The notes: a model not told the origin generated them from the letters alone. Positions 13,143 through 24,228 are shown, counted from the stretch's first letter. The stretch: DNA of 64,000 bases from Larix kaempferi (GCA_027924585.1 BSBM01000424.1:496001-560000), one strand, 5' to 3'. Numbers and translations: made by a program.

Positions 13143-14639
13143 TTAGAAACCATATGGCTTCTCGTCGATAATGCCATGGCACATCCTCACCTGAGTTGAA
13201 GCTCTACGGAAAGAAAACAAATTTTCTACAAATGCCATATACTCTGCCGTTTCAATATCTTCCTCTCTTATTCGAAGTTCCATGATTTCAAGGGCCGGAG
13301 TGCTCTGAAGCAAGCAACCCAACGCAGCATTTTCCTTGTCATCCATCCTCCTTAAGTTTACCTGTACTTTCCGAAGATTAGCAAGTGGGGAGCTTAAACA
13401 GTCTGGTATATGGCCCCTGAATAACGCCTGCATTCCATTGCAAAGCAAACACCAAGTTAGCTTTGCCCTCAACTGCAACTTAAAACACAAAACGGCCAGG
13501 AAGTACTGCAACAGGAAGTACTAGTAGTTAACAAAAGGTATTTAACAATAGTAAAGGACGTCAGCTCAAAGTGGAAATGAAATAACAATAATTAGTTAAC
13601 AGAGAATTCATTTTACCCGTGCAAATAAGCCATCCATACGCAGAAACTCAAGATGAGGGAGCCTCTCGAGCAGCCTGAAAAGGGGAACAGCCATCTCTTC
13701 GTTTTCCCTTTCAAGCCATTCCTGACCAATATTGATGAAAAGTTTCTTCAATGATTTGAAGTTACTGGCAATGTCAAGAAGCCTACCAGCTGAGATATTG
13801 GTTGCACGTTCATCCAAAACTAACCACAGTTCAACCAAACTACTCCCACGCTCCATTTGGAGAGAGGTGACGGCAGAGGAAAGTTCGTGAAAGAACACCC
13901 CATTCACTCTCAAAACATTTATCGACCCTGACAACACAGTTATAAGTTTGGGACACGTTATGGTTATGGGTAAAGCCCGCACTATGCCATCATCATCTAG
14001 ATGTATTTCTGTAATGTTGGGGGCTGTGATGACAGGGTTCACCAGGCCAACAGGAACGCTTAGCTCAAGTTTCTGGAGAAGCGGGCAACGAGATATGAAG
14101 AAGGCTAAAGAGTCGTCTGTGAATTCGACATTATGGAAGGTGAAAGAAAGAAGATGGTTGAATCCGACGAAACTGTTCGGAATAATGGAAAGATTGTAGC
14201 TTTCAAGTGTGAGCTTGGTGAGATGAGCACAGGTGAAAAGGGCAGCAGGAGGAGGGCTTTCTATTTCCCGGGATTGGGAGAGATTGATGCGTTGGACTTT
14301 CTTCGACGCTGCATACTGCACCCATCTGGATACCTTCTCAGCTGTGAAGTCCCAAAGATCATCGGGATGAAGATAAAAGGACTCGACATGGGATGAATGC
14401 AACCGCAGAATGTCAGATATTATATCCTCCACCCGCTGGCGCCCAGTGGGGTCAGATACTGCGTCTAGATGATCACGGCCCAAAAGATCATAGGGAGACA
14501 ACCTTAATTTGGATATGTAGGTGTAGGCATACCTCCAATTCTTTGAGAGGACAGAGGATCTGATGGCCTCTCTAATTGGGATTTTAGAGAGAATGAGGCC
14601 GCGGATGTCGTTTGGGAGGGTGGACAATCTGTCCTCCAT
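13143..14639 (-). CDS. F-box/FBD-type LRR protein, two exons
   Basis: Predicted structure: exon 1 14639-13617, intron 13616-13428 (189 bp, GTAAAA donor, ATGCAG acceptor, phase 0), exon 2 13427-13143; 435 residues, normal for the family. The chosen ATG begins MEDRLSTLPNDIRGLILSKIP, so the F-box starts almost at residue 1. F-box proteins of this class are thought to link targets to SCF ubiquitin ligases through Skp1. Leucine-rich segments follow (LTKLTLESYNLS, CPLLQKLELS), then an FBD-like end in exon 2 (LRKVQVNLRRMDD, STPALEIMELRI). Neither exon contains a stop or frameshift, unlike everything else in the window. The substrate is unknown. An upstream in-frame extension to 14702 would need a TTG start and is not favoured. 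Confidence 0.88.
13428..13616 (-). other. F-box gene intron
   Basis: Removing it joins ...LFAR to ALFRGHIPDCL in phase 0. Without splicing, the exon 1 frame stops three codons past the donor. Both splice borders fit plant consensus. Confidence 0.8.
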
Positions 14640-15065
14640 CAAAGCGTTGACTGCACTTCCTTCTCGCTTTTGGCAGATGCGTGTCTTTATTTGCAGAGAC
14701 AATGCTCAACCCACCTCTCTAAGCAACCCACCTCGCTAGATTCCTTCGAATTTTGAATGATTTATTTCTATTCGGAGAATAGATGCTACAGTTTTGGACA
14801 CAAAAAAGTTTCAGGATTCATCACATATCCTGTTCGGATATCGTCCCAGCCGTGGATCAGCCCTAACTCGGCCGGATGGTCTGAAAGCATTTTATAAGGA
14901 CGTGGAGACGGAGCTGTATAAGGGCTCACCAAAACATCCTCGATTGGCGGTACAGAAATTTTTGTCAAAATCTTAATGTGAAGTGTTTAGATCGGAATTT
15001 TGGCGATTTAGGTAGTTTTAAAATTGGACAATTAGTCTTGAACCGGCAAGATCAATTGCTAAAAT
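14640..15065 (-). promoter_or_regulatory. Upstream region of the F-box gene
   Basis: Presumed promoter and 5' leader. No clear TATA box stands out, and nothing else recognisable was seen. Confidence 0.3.
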
Positions 15066-15424
15066 TACAAAAATGCGAAAATAACAATTTCCAGCCATAA
15101 TAGGTTGATATCAAGGGTTTCCGGGTGTATTTTCTCCACCTTTGACCCATTTTCTTTCTCATGCATCTGGCGGTTATTTTTAGATAGACTTTCAGTTATC
15201 TAGGGTTGCAAAGACAATGGTTAATAACAATTTCCAGCCAGAATTTTAACCGGTCTTGGACCCAAAATCAGTGGAAAGCGGGGCATTTCGGTTGTCTTTT
15301 ATCCTAGGCAAGTGGAGATAGGTTGATATCAACAACTTCTGGGTTCGTATTTTCTCCACCTTTGACCCATTTTCTTTCTCATGCATTTGGTGCTTTCAGT
15401 TATCTAGGGTTGCAAAGACAATGG
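15066..15424. repeat. Local duplication upstream of the F-box gene
   Basis: Two copies, about 15066-15205 and 15227-15424, share aataacaatttccagcca, aggttgatatcaa, attttctccacctttgaccc and ctagggttgcaaagacaa. The second has about 55 bp of extra sequence. Confidence 0.8.
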
Positions 15425-15793
15425 TTAGGAGGAGTATATTTATTTTAAGTTTTGGATTTTATAGTGCAATTTCAACAATTTCATCTAAATTTGGACTAGA
15501 AAAATGGTTGCAAAGTAAGTGCAAATTGCCGTTTGCCATCATTATTCTTAAAAACCCTTAATCCACCTTCTTGGTCATTGACTTGTTCTCTTTTCTCATT
15601 AATTCTTCTAGTTTTGCCCCTTGTACTTTCCCTTCATTTATACTTTATTCTTCAATCTTATTATATCTCTTTATTCTTCAATCTTGTTATATCTCCATTT
15701 CAATTTAAATCTCATTTGAGCCTCACATTTCTTTAACATTCATTAATCCAATTTTGGAGTAAATTTGCCTCGATAATTATGTTACATGCTCTT
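15425..15793. other. Pyrimidine-rich spacer
   Basis: T/C-rich sequence (ttcaatcttattatatc-type repeats); no gene seen. Confidence 0.5.
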
Positions 15794-16278
15794 TATTCTC
15801 ATCCCCTTCTTCACCATACTTCAACCTTATTTTGATTTCTCCTCTCTCTCTCATTCATATCCATTTAATGTTTTTAATTATATATATTAATATTTTTCTC
15901 ACATAAATCATTACAATCACATTAACCATTACAATCTTTCATATTTTTGTATTTATTTTCATAACTAACATTCATTTAATCGTTCTCTTTATTCCTTTAT
16001 TTTTTAAATTATTCCTAACAAAATTCTAAATGTCATTTATTCTCATCCCCTTCTTCACCATACTTCAACCTTATTTTGATTTCTCCTCTCTCTCATTCAT
16101 ATCCATTTAATGTTTTAATTATATATATTATTATTTTTCTCACATAAATCATTACAATCACATAAACCATTACCATCTTTCATATTTTTATATTTCTTTT
16201 CATAACTAACACTCATTTAATCGTTCTCTTTATTCCTTTATTTTTTTAATTATTCCTAACAAAATTCTAAAGGTCATT
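15794..16278. repeat. Tandem duplication, period 244 bp
   Basis: Copies at 15794-16037 and 16038-16278 match closely (tattctcatccccttcttc start; cataactaac; cgttctctttattcc), with only a few differences by eye. Confidence 0.9.
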
Positions 16279-16500
16279 TATCTCAACCCTTTTCATTCCT
16301 CTTACTCTTGTCGCATCTTCCTGCCCCCTTTAGGCTTGATTTAATTTTTGACTCAATCCCAGGTTTTTAATTACTCCTAACTAATTTCTAACGATCATTT
16401 ATCTCAACCCTTTTATTTTCTTTTACTCTTGTCATATATTCCCACCCTTTAGTCTCAACTTAATATTTAACTCAATTTAAGGTTTTTAATTATTCCTAAC
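16264..16500. repeat. Tandem duplication, period about 120 bp
   Basis: Two units starting near 16264 and 16386, each with tcatttatctcaaccctttt, a tttactcttgtc block and ggtttttaattactcctaac. They overlap the end of the 244-bp repeat. Confidence 0.75.
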
Positions 16501-16989
16501 TAAATTACTTTACAATGTTTACTCAATGTGAAAACATCCATGATGAAATAACTAGATTTTATAATCAAGAGGGGCCAAGGTTGACTTTGCACCTCCCCTA
16601 CCAACCTACCCCTCAATCACTCCATTGTACAATTCACATATTTTTTAATTATATTTTTGGTTTGGACACTTTAAATGTAGTGATTGGATTTTGAGAGGGA
16701 AATTCTTAATTTGATGCATAAGGTAAATGGTGATTTGAAAACAAATATATATGTTTTGATAAAGGAGGATTTATTATGAGTATCTTGTGAAAAAGAATAG
16801 GGGGAGCAAGAAGTGAGCGATTAGGATATAGGAGAATCAATAAAGAAGAAATCAAAGACAAAGGAAAAAATAAGAGAAGAAGATATGGAGGAAAATAGGT
16901 GAAGCAATAAGCAACACAACGTAATAAGACACAAGGTCATTAAAATTTATGTTTTGTGGTTTTGTATTTGAACCCTTGTAAACATCTAT
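16501..16989. other. Spacer, nothing recognised
   Basis: AT-rich sequence with no frame, RNA gene or internal repeat that I can support. Confidence 0.4.
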
Positions 16990-17195
16990 GAGACATGGAC
17001 TAACATGCATTAGAATATAGTTAAGAACATGTTCTCTTTCCTAGGAGGTCACAGGTTCAAATCCGGAGGGGGGTAGGGTATGTACACCTCTGTAGACTTT
17101 AGCAGTTAAATCATTGTGCAGAGGGGGGTCCCTTGTCCCACAAACAAGGGGGTCTCATACACCAAATTGGTGTCTGACTTGGCGATGACCTTAAA
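16990..17195 (+). mobile_element. tRNA-derived SINE (Au-SINE-like)
   Basis: Pol III box B, ggttcaaatcc, lies at 17054-17064 and a weak box A (tagttaagaacatg) at 17018-17031, 36 bp apart as in a tRNA. The phrase ctaggaggtcacaggttcaaatccggagg is characteristic of plant tRNA-related SINE heads. The body runs to about 17195. No clean target duplication was found, so the ends are approximate. Confidence 0.6.
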
Positions 17196-18094
17196 AATAG
17201 ATTATTAATATTAGTAGTATTAGTAATTGAGGAAAGCCTTTGAACTCACTAGATTTAGTATTTGAGGAAGTAATTTCAATTCACTAATTATGGTTGTTGA
17301 AATTTGTTTCGTACCTATGTGTTCTTGTTACTTATAAAAATGTGCGTTTCTTTTTTATTTGATGTGCTATCTGAGTTTGGATTTGGAAGCCTTGTTTGTT
17401 GTTGTTCATGCTTAAGTGCCAACATAGGGCTGCATTAGCTTTTGAAACAAAGCTAGTTTGAGAACCTGCATATCAGCTAAAAAACAATTCCAACTAAGGA
17501 GAGCTTGTTGGGTAGAATTGAGAAAATAAGCTGGAAAAGAGAATTTATTGGGTTTAAATGTTGAGGAGAAGGTAGTAAAGGATTCATAAGAGGTATTTGA
17601 AGAATTTAAATCTCCAAACAAAGGGATTATGAAGACATTGACATATTGGAGAGGAAGGCCAAAGATGGAAATCCTTATCTTTTTAGGGAACTTAAATCTA
17701 GACATGCTATTGATTAGATTGGGAACATTGAGAAATCCATTGAATTTAAGAAAATCAAAGACCAAAAGAGAGTTAAAATGACATGTACAAAGATGAAAGA
17801 GCATGTATCACCATGGTTGGATAATGCAAAATTATGATATCCCAAGAAGAGGGAAATATAAAATCAATGCATTGGACATAACAGTTTCCAAGTTAAAGAA
17901 TATTTTGTATTAGTTCATTACTTTTTCAACTTATTCATGAAATTGCTAAACTTAAGGCAAAAGAAGATGAAAGTGAAGGGATACACCAAATGGTTTTATA
18001 TGTTGTCCAATATAAATGTACAAAGTTACGGGAGGGGATGAGCTTGTTCTAGATATATTAATGGTATTCAAAAAGAGAAATAGTTATCTATTCA
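17196..18094. other. Spacer with no supported gene
   Basis: The 130-residue open frame on the minus strand at 17412-17804 is low in complexity and matches nothing I recognise. The plus strand reads like heavily decayed coding sequence, but no domain can be named. Confidence 0.4.
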
Positions 18095-18410
18095 TTTATC
18101 TTTCAAGCAATTGGTCAGAAGTATTTATGGAGAGTTTCTTCAATTATTTCAAGTAACTGACATCGTCAAGAAGCCTAAAAACTGAGAAATCAGGTGACTT
18201 TGCATGTAATTCCAAAACCAACAAAAAATCAACCTAATAATGTTCGCACTCCGTTTTGAGAATTTAGACAACACAAGAAAGTTCATGAAGGAAGACCCCA
18301 TTCCCTCTCAATTTTTCGGTATCTATCTTCAAAGTTATAACTTTGGGAGATGTTATGGCCAAAGCCTCCATGTAATCATATATAAGTAAATCTATATGAT
18401 ATGAAATGGA
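18095..18410 (-). pseudogene. Truncated copy of the F-box gene, exon 1 middle
   Basis: Aligns on the same strand with 13700-14010 of the intact gene: ctttcaagcaattggtcag against ctttcaagccattcctgac, then gtttcttcaattatttcaag, catcgtcaagaagcct, gaaagttcatgaa, accccattccctctca and gttataactttgggaga. It covers roughly residues 210-313 of the 435-residue protein, with indels and no F-box or FBD end. It is a duplicated and decayed fragment, not a gene. Confidence 0.85.
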
Positions 18411-19029
18411 TTAATGATATGATTTTTCATCTATTTGGTTACTTTTTGGTGGAATGATTGGATGAATTGGCTTGTAGGGCTCATTTTAGGGGAACATCTT
18501 ACTTTGTAGATTTGGGGTCAAGAACCTTCCAAGGCCTATTTGAGGGCTTAACATTTTTTTGGAGGGTCAAAATTTTGACGTCGAAATCATTCTACACTCC
18601 AATATATTTCCAATGGCACAAATATCACCTTAATCATAGTTTGTATGAGGAAGTTATGCCTCCCACAAGTTTATCTATCATTTTGACCACCATGTTACCA
18701 AGTGGATTCTACACCATCTCTCATGTGGAGCTACTAATTCATGTGTGGAATTTTAAGAACATTCTATAGGGACTCAAATCCTAACCCTAATCAAGAGTTG
18801 AGGCATCCAAAAACCCTAAAATTAACTGTAGATGGTTATAAGGACATTATTAAATATTGGGTCACTAGGAGAAGAAGGGGTTCCATTCTTATGATGTTAT
18901 TGTATTGTTCAATAAATGAGCAAGAGCCAATGAGGGTATATTAAATCATAACAGAGGAAGTAGGATAAGACCCTAAATGCATGAGAGGGATGCACTCTTC
19001 ATGATGAGAGAAAACAGATATTGCTTCTT
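18411..19029. other. Undetermined, possibly decayed Gypsy sequence
   Basis: Short frames at 18458-18769 and 18741-18944 have no domain I can name. They sit directly upstream of Gypsy pol sequence and may belong to it. Confidence 0.3.
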
Positions 19030-19926
19030 GATCAAGGATGGGAAATTTATCATCATCAATGCACAAAAATTTAAATTGAATATCTATCTGGTAAGGGCTA
19101 ACCAAGCCAAGAAGTTGATTAGTTCAAGTAGAAAGTTTGTATTGATTTTCTTAATACATAATTAGAAAGAGGGTGAATTGATGAGAGTAATGGATATTTG
19201 GATTGATGTACTAGAGATAAGAAACACCAAGTGGAGAAGCTTTTGCAAGCTTACAAAGAAGTATTCCAAGATCCTAAAGGGATATCTTCTAAAAAGGAAA
19301 GTTGAGCACAATATATAACTATTGAATGATTCTCTCTTTCCAAGAATTGGATTGGGAAGACAATCCATTCTAGAAGTAGAATAAGTGAAGAAACAATTGC
19401 ATAAATTGCTAGAGAAAGGAGTAATATGACCAAGCACCTCACCTTGTCGGTCACCTATCATAGTATTACCCATGAAGGATGGGACTTGGAGGATGTGTAT
19501 TGAATACATATATCTAAATAGTATCACCCTCAAAAATCAATATGCTCTTCATGGGATCGATGATTTGCTAGATTAGTTGTAGCATGCTAGGTACTTCACC
19601 AAGTTGGAACTCAAATAAATATACCCCCAGGTAGTGTGAAGGAAGGAGACATGTGGAAGACTTCCTTCAATACTAGGCAAGGTCTATATGAATGGTTTGT
19701 AATGCATTTTTGTTTACGTAATGCATCAACTACATTTATGTGATTGATGAATGATGTATTGTGCCCTTTTATAGATTCATTCATAATAATGTATTTAGAT
19801 GATATATTGCGTTATAATACTACCTACGAAGATCATATTGCACAAATCAAGAATTTTTTAGAGGCACTCAATAAACATCAACTACTAGAAAACCTTAAGA
19901 AATGTGAATTTACTCTTCCCATGTAG
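19030..19926 (+). pseudogene. Ty3/Gypsy pol fragment (RT)
   Basis: With frame changes and stops it gives the run-up to Gypsy reverse transcriptase (EVFQDPKGIS-like, DGTWRMCIEY, IDDLLD), then ARYFTKLELK, LYEWFVM-like and the catalytic block YLDDIL at about 19795-19812, followed by HQLLENLKKCEF. It lacks gag, RNase H, integrase and LTRs. Confidence 0.8.
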
Positions 19927-20188
19927 CATTATAAACCAGTATATCATCTACAAACATTATTATAAATGAATCTAGGAAAGGAAACAATACATCATGCATC
20001 AAACACATAAATGTAGCTAGTGCATTACAGAAACCAAAAGGCATTACTAACCATTCATATAGACCTTTCCTAGTGTTGAAGGCAGTCTTGTAGATGTCTT
20101 TTTCCTTCACTCATACTTGGTGGTATCCTGATCTAAGATCCAACTTGGTGAAGTAACTACATGTTGCAACTATTATAAAGAATACTAA
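19910..20188 (-). pseudogene. Gypsy RT fragment in inverted orientation
   Basis: The minus strand reads YFTKLDLRSGYHQV, then KTAFNTRKGLYEWLVMPFG, then FVDDILVYN. This is the same RT segment as in the plus-strand fragment next to it, so the two lie tail to tail as an imperfect inverted repeat centred near 19918. Its upstream end is cut by the TRIM-like element at 20189. Confidence 0.85.
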
Positions 20189-20503
20189 TGCTAGATTAAA
20201 CTTGACTCGGTAAAAGAGTCAGGTGTCCCATGGTATTGCATGTGATGAAGCCTACTTAAGGGCTTTAGGATCTCGATTGTAAAGTGTATAAATTTGTCGA
20301 TGTTGGCCGTTAGTGGCTAGTGATGGACTGTGGGTGGATGGTGATGGCTATATTGGACATGCGTTGGATGGAGTGGTCAAGGGTAATATATCTATTATTG
20401 GTGGTATTCCTAATTTTGGATTTCCATGGTAAACATCTTCTTCTTCATTGTGTGTGATTGCTCATTATAATTATTATGTATTTTTTCATTATATTTCCTA
20501 ACA
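20189..20503 (+). repeat. TRIM-like 5' LTR
   Basis: TGCTAG...TAACA; shares tgatgaagcctac, agtggtcaagggtaatatat and ttcttcattgtgtgtgatt with 20899-21551, with a few gaps. Confidence 0.75.
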
Positions 20504-20898
20504 TCTAGTATTAGAGAGAGATTGAAGGAAAATTAAAATGTATTGCAAGATATGTTTCTTGCATTGAGATGGTTCATGGGTATGTGAACCATGGTAAATT
20601 ATAGCTAGCAAGACATGGTAAGAATTGAGGATGAGCAAATGGAATATGCAGATGAAGAAATGATCAACTCACTATATTGTAAGAAATTTTATAGAGTTTG
20701 AATTAATCACAATGTAAATGAGAATATGGTTCTAAGACGTATTTAGGCATGCATAGCCCTAGTTTATGGAGTCACCCAGGAAAATTCTAGAGGTAGATTT
20801 AAGAAGACTAAAAGGAGGGGTATGTTGTATTCCCAGCTACCAAGTTAAAACTTTGAGGGGGGTTGGTAATTACCCAAATTCAAATTTAAAGGGGGGAA

Positions 20899-21551
20899 TT
20901 TTAGGTTAAACTTGACTCTGAAGAGAGTTAAATATGGGTTTACCATTGGTGGTTTATGGGCACGTGGTTTTGGGTGTCCCATGGCATTTTCCCACGGTAT
21001 TGCATGTGATGAAGCCTACATAAGGGATTCAAGAAATCCCTTGTAAAGCACCTAAATGGGCCATTGCTGGCCTGTGAGTGGTTAATGATTGCTTGTGAGT
21101 GGTCGATGATGGCTAGATTGGCCATGCCTTGGTTAGAGTGGTCAAGGGTAATATATCTATTGTTGGCAGTTTTCTCAGTTTTGTGTCTACAAGGTAAAAA
21201 TATTTTTCTTCATTGTGTGTGATTTATTATTTTTGTTGTTATTATCATCATCATCATCATCATCATCATCATTATTGTTATTATTATTATTATTATTTTG
21301 TACTAGGGGAATTGACAATTGGAGTTGGGTTGGTACTCACGTGACATAGGGTCCAGGTATCCAATCCATCTACCACTATACCCCTAAGTGCATTGACATG
21401 GCCGGAACCATGGTGCACATGTGATATTGAGGGTATTCAAACACATGACCTTCCATTTACAACTTCTCATATTTACCACTTGAGATACCCCCCACGGGCG
21501 TGTGATTTCTTATTATGATTATCATGTATTTTTTCATTTTATTTCCTAGAA
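20899..21551 (+). repeat. TRIM-like 3' LTR interrupted by a SINE
   Basis: The LTR matches the 5' copy up to 21225 and resumes at 21509 (ttattatgattatcatgta against ttataattattatgta). The intervening 21226-21508 is the SINE and its second target copy. Confidence 0.75.
21226..21499 (-). mobile_element. tRNA-derived SINE with (AAT/GAT)n tail
   Basis: On the minus strand it starts near 21499 with a tRNA-like head: box A tatctcaagtgg (21488-21477) and box B gtgtttgaatac (21444-21433). It ends in a trinucleotide microsatellite (21228-21298). It is flanked by a perfect 9-bp repeat, gtgtgattt, at 21217-21225 and 21500-21508, and the partner LTR at 20189 lacks it. Confidence 0.8.
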
Positions 21552-21552
21552 A

Positions 21553-21960
21553 TTAACATATAAGCAAACAATAGTAACAATAGAACACAATATTTACGGG
21601 TAAACCCTACTATGCACAAGGAAAACCATGGCACAATAGTGGTTTCAATATTTTATTATCACTTGGAAAAAACTTACAATGTTTTCTTTTCTTGTAATAC
21701 AATGTTGAGCGTCACTCCCGTTTTATACAATACATATGAGGGTTTCTAAAAGAACTAAAATAGACTAGAATGGCTTGGAAACTTGTTCCCTCGGGGGCTC
21801 TTCCCTTTCATCTCAAGAGGGGTTTTCCTAGAGGGATCCCCTCTAATCCCCCTGTGTTCCCAATGCATGAAAATCACATGTGGTCATAGTAATAAACTAT
21901 ACATGAATAATATAGAATATTTGTATATTGAATTCATCTCCTAAAAGACTCCCAACTGAA
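21553..21960 (-). repeat. Probable Copia 3' LTR (minus strand)
   Basis: Follows the Copia RNase H end on the minus strand and contains a TATA box (tgtataaaacggg, near 21716-21728). Only one LTR is present, so its borders are approximate; the TRIM-like element abuts it. Confidence 0.5.
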
Positions 21961-22612
21961 GTCAATATACATGGAGTTCCTTGCAAGTTTTTTCCACCCA
22001 TGTGTCATTGCCCAATCTTTCCTTCATCACATTTTCAAGAAGCCCAGATATGTTTTGCACCATTTAAACTTATATATTTTCATCATCTTTGTAAGCATAT
22101 GTGCACTAATCTCATCAATATCAATTTTCTCCAATAAGATCCTACCTTCATCCACCATTTTTCTTATGAAATGGTACTTAATATCAATATGCTTCATGCA
22201 ATCATGAAATGTTGGATTCTTCACTCCGTGAATAACACTTTAACTATCAAAGTAATCATCCCCTATAATATATTGAAGCCATCCATCGAGCGCTTATCTA
22301 TTTCATCTTTGCTACCCTTAGTTGTTACCACATATTCTTCTTTAGTGGTTGATAAAGACACCACTACTTGAAACCTAGATGTCCATCTTATAGTTCCACT
22401 AGAAAGACTGAAACTATATCATGTAGTATACTTTCATCCATCTTTGTCTCCACCTAAATCAGAATTTGCAAAACCTTTAATTTGAAAAATGTCGATCGAT
22501 AGAAAATAGTAGCATCTAAAGTGCTCCTTAAGTATCTCAATAAATACTTCATGTAATTCTAATGCTCCTTATTAGAATTCAACATGAACTAGATAAAAAC
22601 TCACATTGGTTT
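21961..22612 (-). pseudogene. Copia RNase H fragment
   Basis: The minus strand gives decayed Copia C-terminal sequence: a segment like DSDLGGDKDG and VVSLSTTKEEYV (the ALST.EAEY block), then KHIDIKYHFIRKMVDEG and MLTKMMKIYKFKWC at 22224-22027. It is cut on the right by the Gypsy LTR at 22613. Confidence 0.85.
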
Positions 22613-23306
22613 TGTAACAACCCAACCTTAGACATTAGTATAAGTATAATAACATATTCCAAGTAGTAAAAAAGTAAAGTAATATATAAAAACAAAAATA
22701 AAACTTGCACTTGTAATTTGATCGAGTGCATGGATGACAAGTGTTTCATCCATGCAAAGTTAATAAATTGAGTAAAATATGGAAATTTAGTAATAAAAAG
22801 GGGAAAGACCAAGAAGTAGGGTATCCAATATTACTAATGTATTTTGGATTTGTTGGTTGGTTGGTTGTTGTTTTTTTTTGCACTTGTTAAAGAGGGAGGA
22901 TAAGGAGGAGGTCAGGGTGGAATAGATATTGGCAGAGAAAAGAGTTAAAGTCTCACTTTTTCTGGCATAATTCTAATTGTTGAGGGATTGGTGGGGACCT
23001 CAACTTCTGCTGGGGTTTTGTTTGGGTGGAGAATCCCCCCCCAACTATAGTTGCAGATAGAGGAGCCAGTGACTAATTGATGACAAGTTTTTCATGAAAA
23101 TTGGTTAAGTTGGTCATGGATGAGGTAAGTAGAGATTCTTCTCCTTAGATTACAGTTTTTATATTATGCTAGTTATCTTATGATATTTGATTGATAAATA
23201 TATGATTGATAGATTAGTTCTTTCTAAACTATTTTCTTGATAAATATACCACTCAATTACGGTTAAAAGATTCCATTAAATGGGTTTAAAATATAAGGTT
23301 GTTACA
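22613..23306 (+). repeat. Gypsy LTR (5' LTR of a plus-strand element)
   Basis: 694 bp bounded by inverted termini TGTAACAACC and GGTTGTTACA. It is followed at once by tttggtatcatatcgtgg (23307-23324), a tRNA primer site (TGGTATCAGAGC-like). It sits inside Copia RNase H. No matching 3' LTR was found in the window. Confidence 0.8.
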
Positions 23307-24228
23307 TTTGGTATCATATCGTGGTTTAAATACTCAGGAGACTTAAGGACCTCAACCACCTATATTGTATTTTTCCTAGAATTATTATTTTATTCTAATT
23401 TAATTAAAATTAGTAAACAAATAACTTTATACTAGATTTGACTATTAAACCAATATTTTATTATGATGGGTATTCGTAGCTAAACCCAGATCTTTTATTG
23501 TAGAGCAAGTGTCTTTCTTAGACCACACGCATATTTCTCGTAGGTGAAACAATAAATCATGTACATGGAAGAAATAAAGGCATTATTCTACTAAAGCATA
23601 TAAATAGGTTACTAACTAAACCCTTGAAAAAGATAATTGCTACATGACAATGATATATATCAAATAGTGTATAAACAAATGAAGAGATTAAGATATATAA
23701 AAATGCAACATATTTAGTTTGTAGGTTGAAGTTTGCAATAGATTTATTATAGTATTAGATGTTGCATAGGCATTACAAATATTAGCTTTTAGGGATAGTA
23801 AATTTTATAGAGTAAATGGAATGTAAGTCTAACAACAAAGATATTTCAATCAAATGTATTGATAGAACATTATCATCCAAATATCTCAGGTACAAGCATA
23901 ATTTTTATTCGAAAAGTCGCATTCTCGAAAAAGATAGTTGCTACATGACAATGATATATATCAAATAATGTATAAACAAATGGAGATATTAAGATATATA
24001 AAAAATGCAACATATTTAGTTTGCAGGTTGAAGTTTGCAATAGATTTATTATAGTATTAGATGTTGCATAGGCATTACAAATATTGGCTTTTAGGGATAG
24101 TAAATTTTATAGAGTAAATGGAATGTAAGTCTAACAACAAAGATATTTCAATCAAATGTATTGATAGAACCTTATCATCCAAATATCTCAGGTACAAGCA
24201 TAATTTTTATTCGAAAAGTCGCATTCTC
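23307..24228 (+). mobile_element. Start of Gypsy interior, decayed
   Basis: Begins with the primer site and a leader typical of such elements (cttaaggacctcaacc). No gag frame survives. The rest is AT-rich and includes the 301-bp duplication. Confidence 0.45.
23626..24228. repeat. Tandem duplication, period 301 bp
   Basis: Copies 23626-23926 and 23927-24228 are nearly identical (gaaaaagatar start, gaaaagtcgcattctc end), with only a handful of differences by eye and a one-base indel. Confidence 0.95.

Larger units (their letters stand above)
20189..21551 (+). mobile_element. TRIM-like miniature LTR retrotransposon
   Basis: Two LTR-like repeats (20189-20503 and 20899-21551, the second enlarged by a SINE) flank only about 395 bp of non-coding interior. 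A Met-tRNA-type primer site, tagtattagagag, lies at 20506-20518 and a polypurine tract, aaaggggggaa, at 20888-20898. Flanks read actaa and attaa, a 4-of-5 target duplication. Without the SINE it is about 1.1 kb. It encodes nothing and would depend on another element's proteins. Confidence 0.75.

Noticed and set aside
14640-14702. N-terminal extension of the F-box gene to 14702
   Set aside because: It would start at TTG; the first ATG at 14639 places the F-box at the usual position.
17412-17804. 130-residue minus-strand open frame
   Set aside because: No recognisable motif or splice context; probably a chance frame in decayed DNA.
21228-21298. Trinucleotide array as an independent microsatellite
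   Set aside because: It is better explained as the tail of the adjacent SINE, since it lies inside the 9-bp target repeats.
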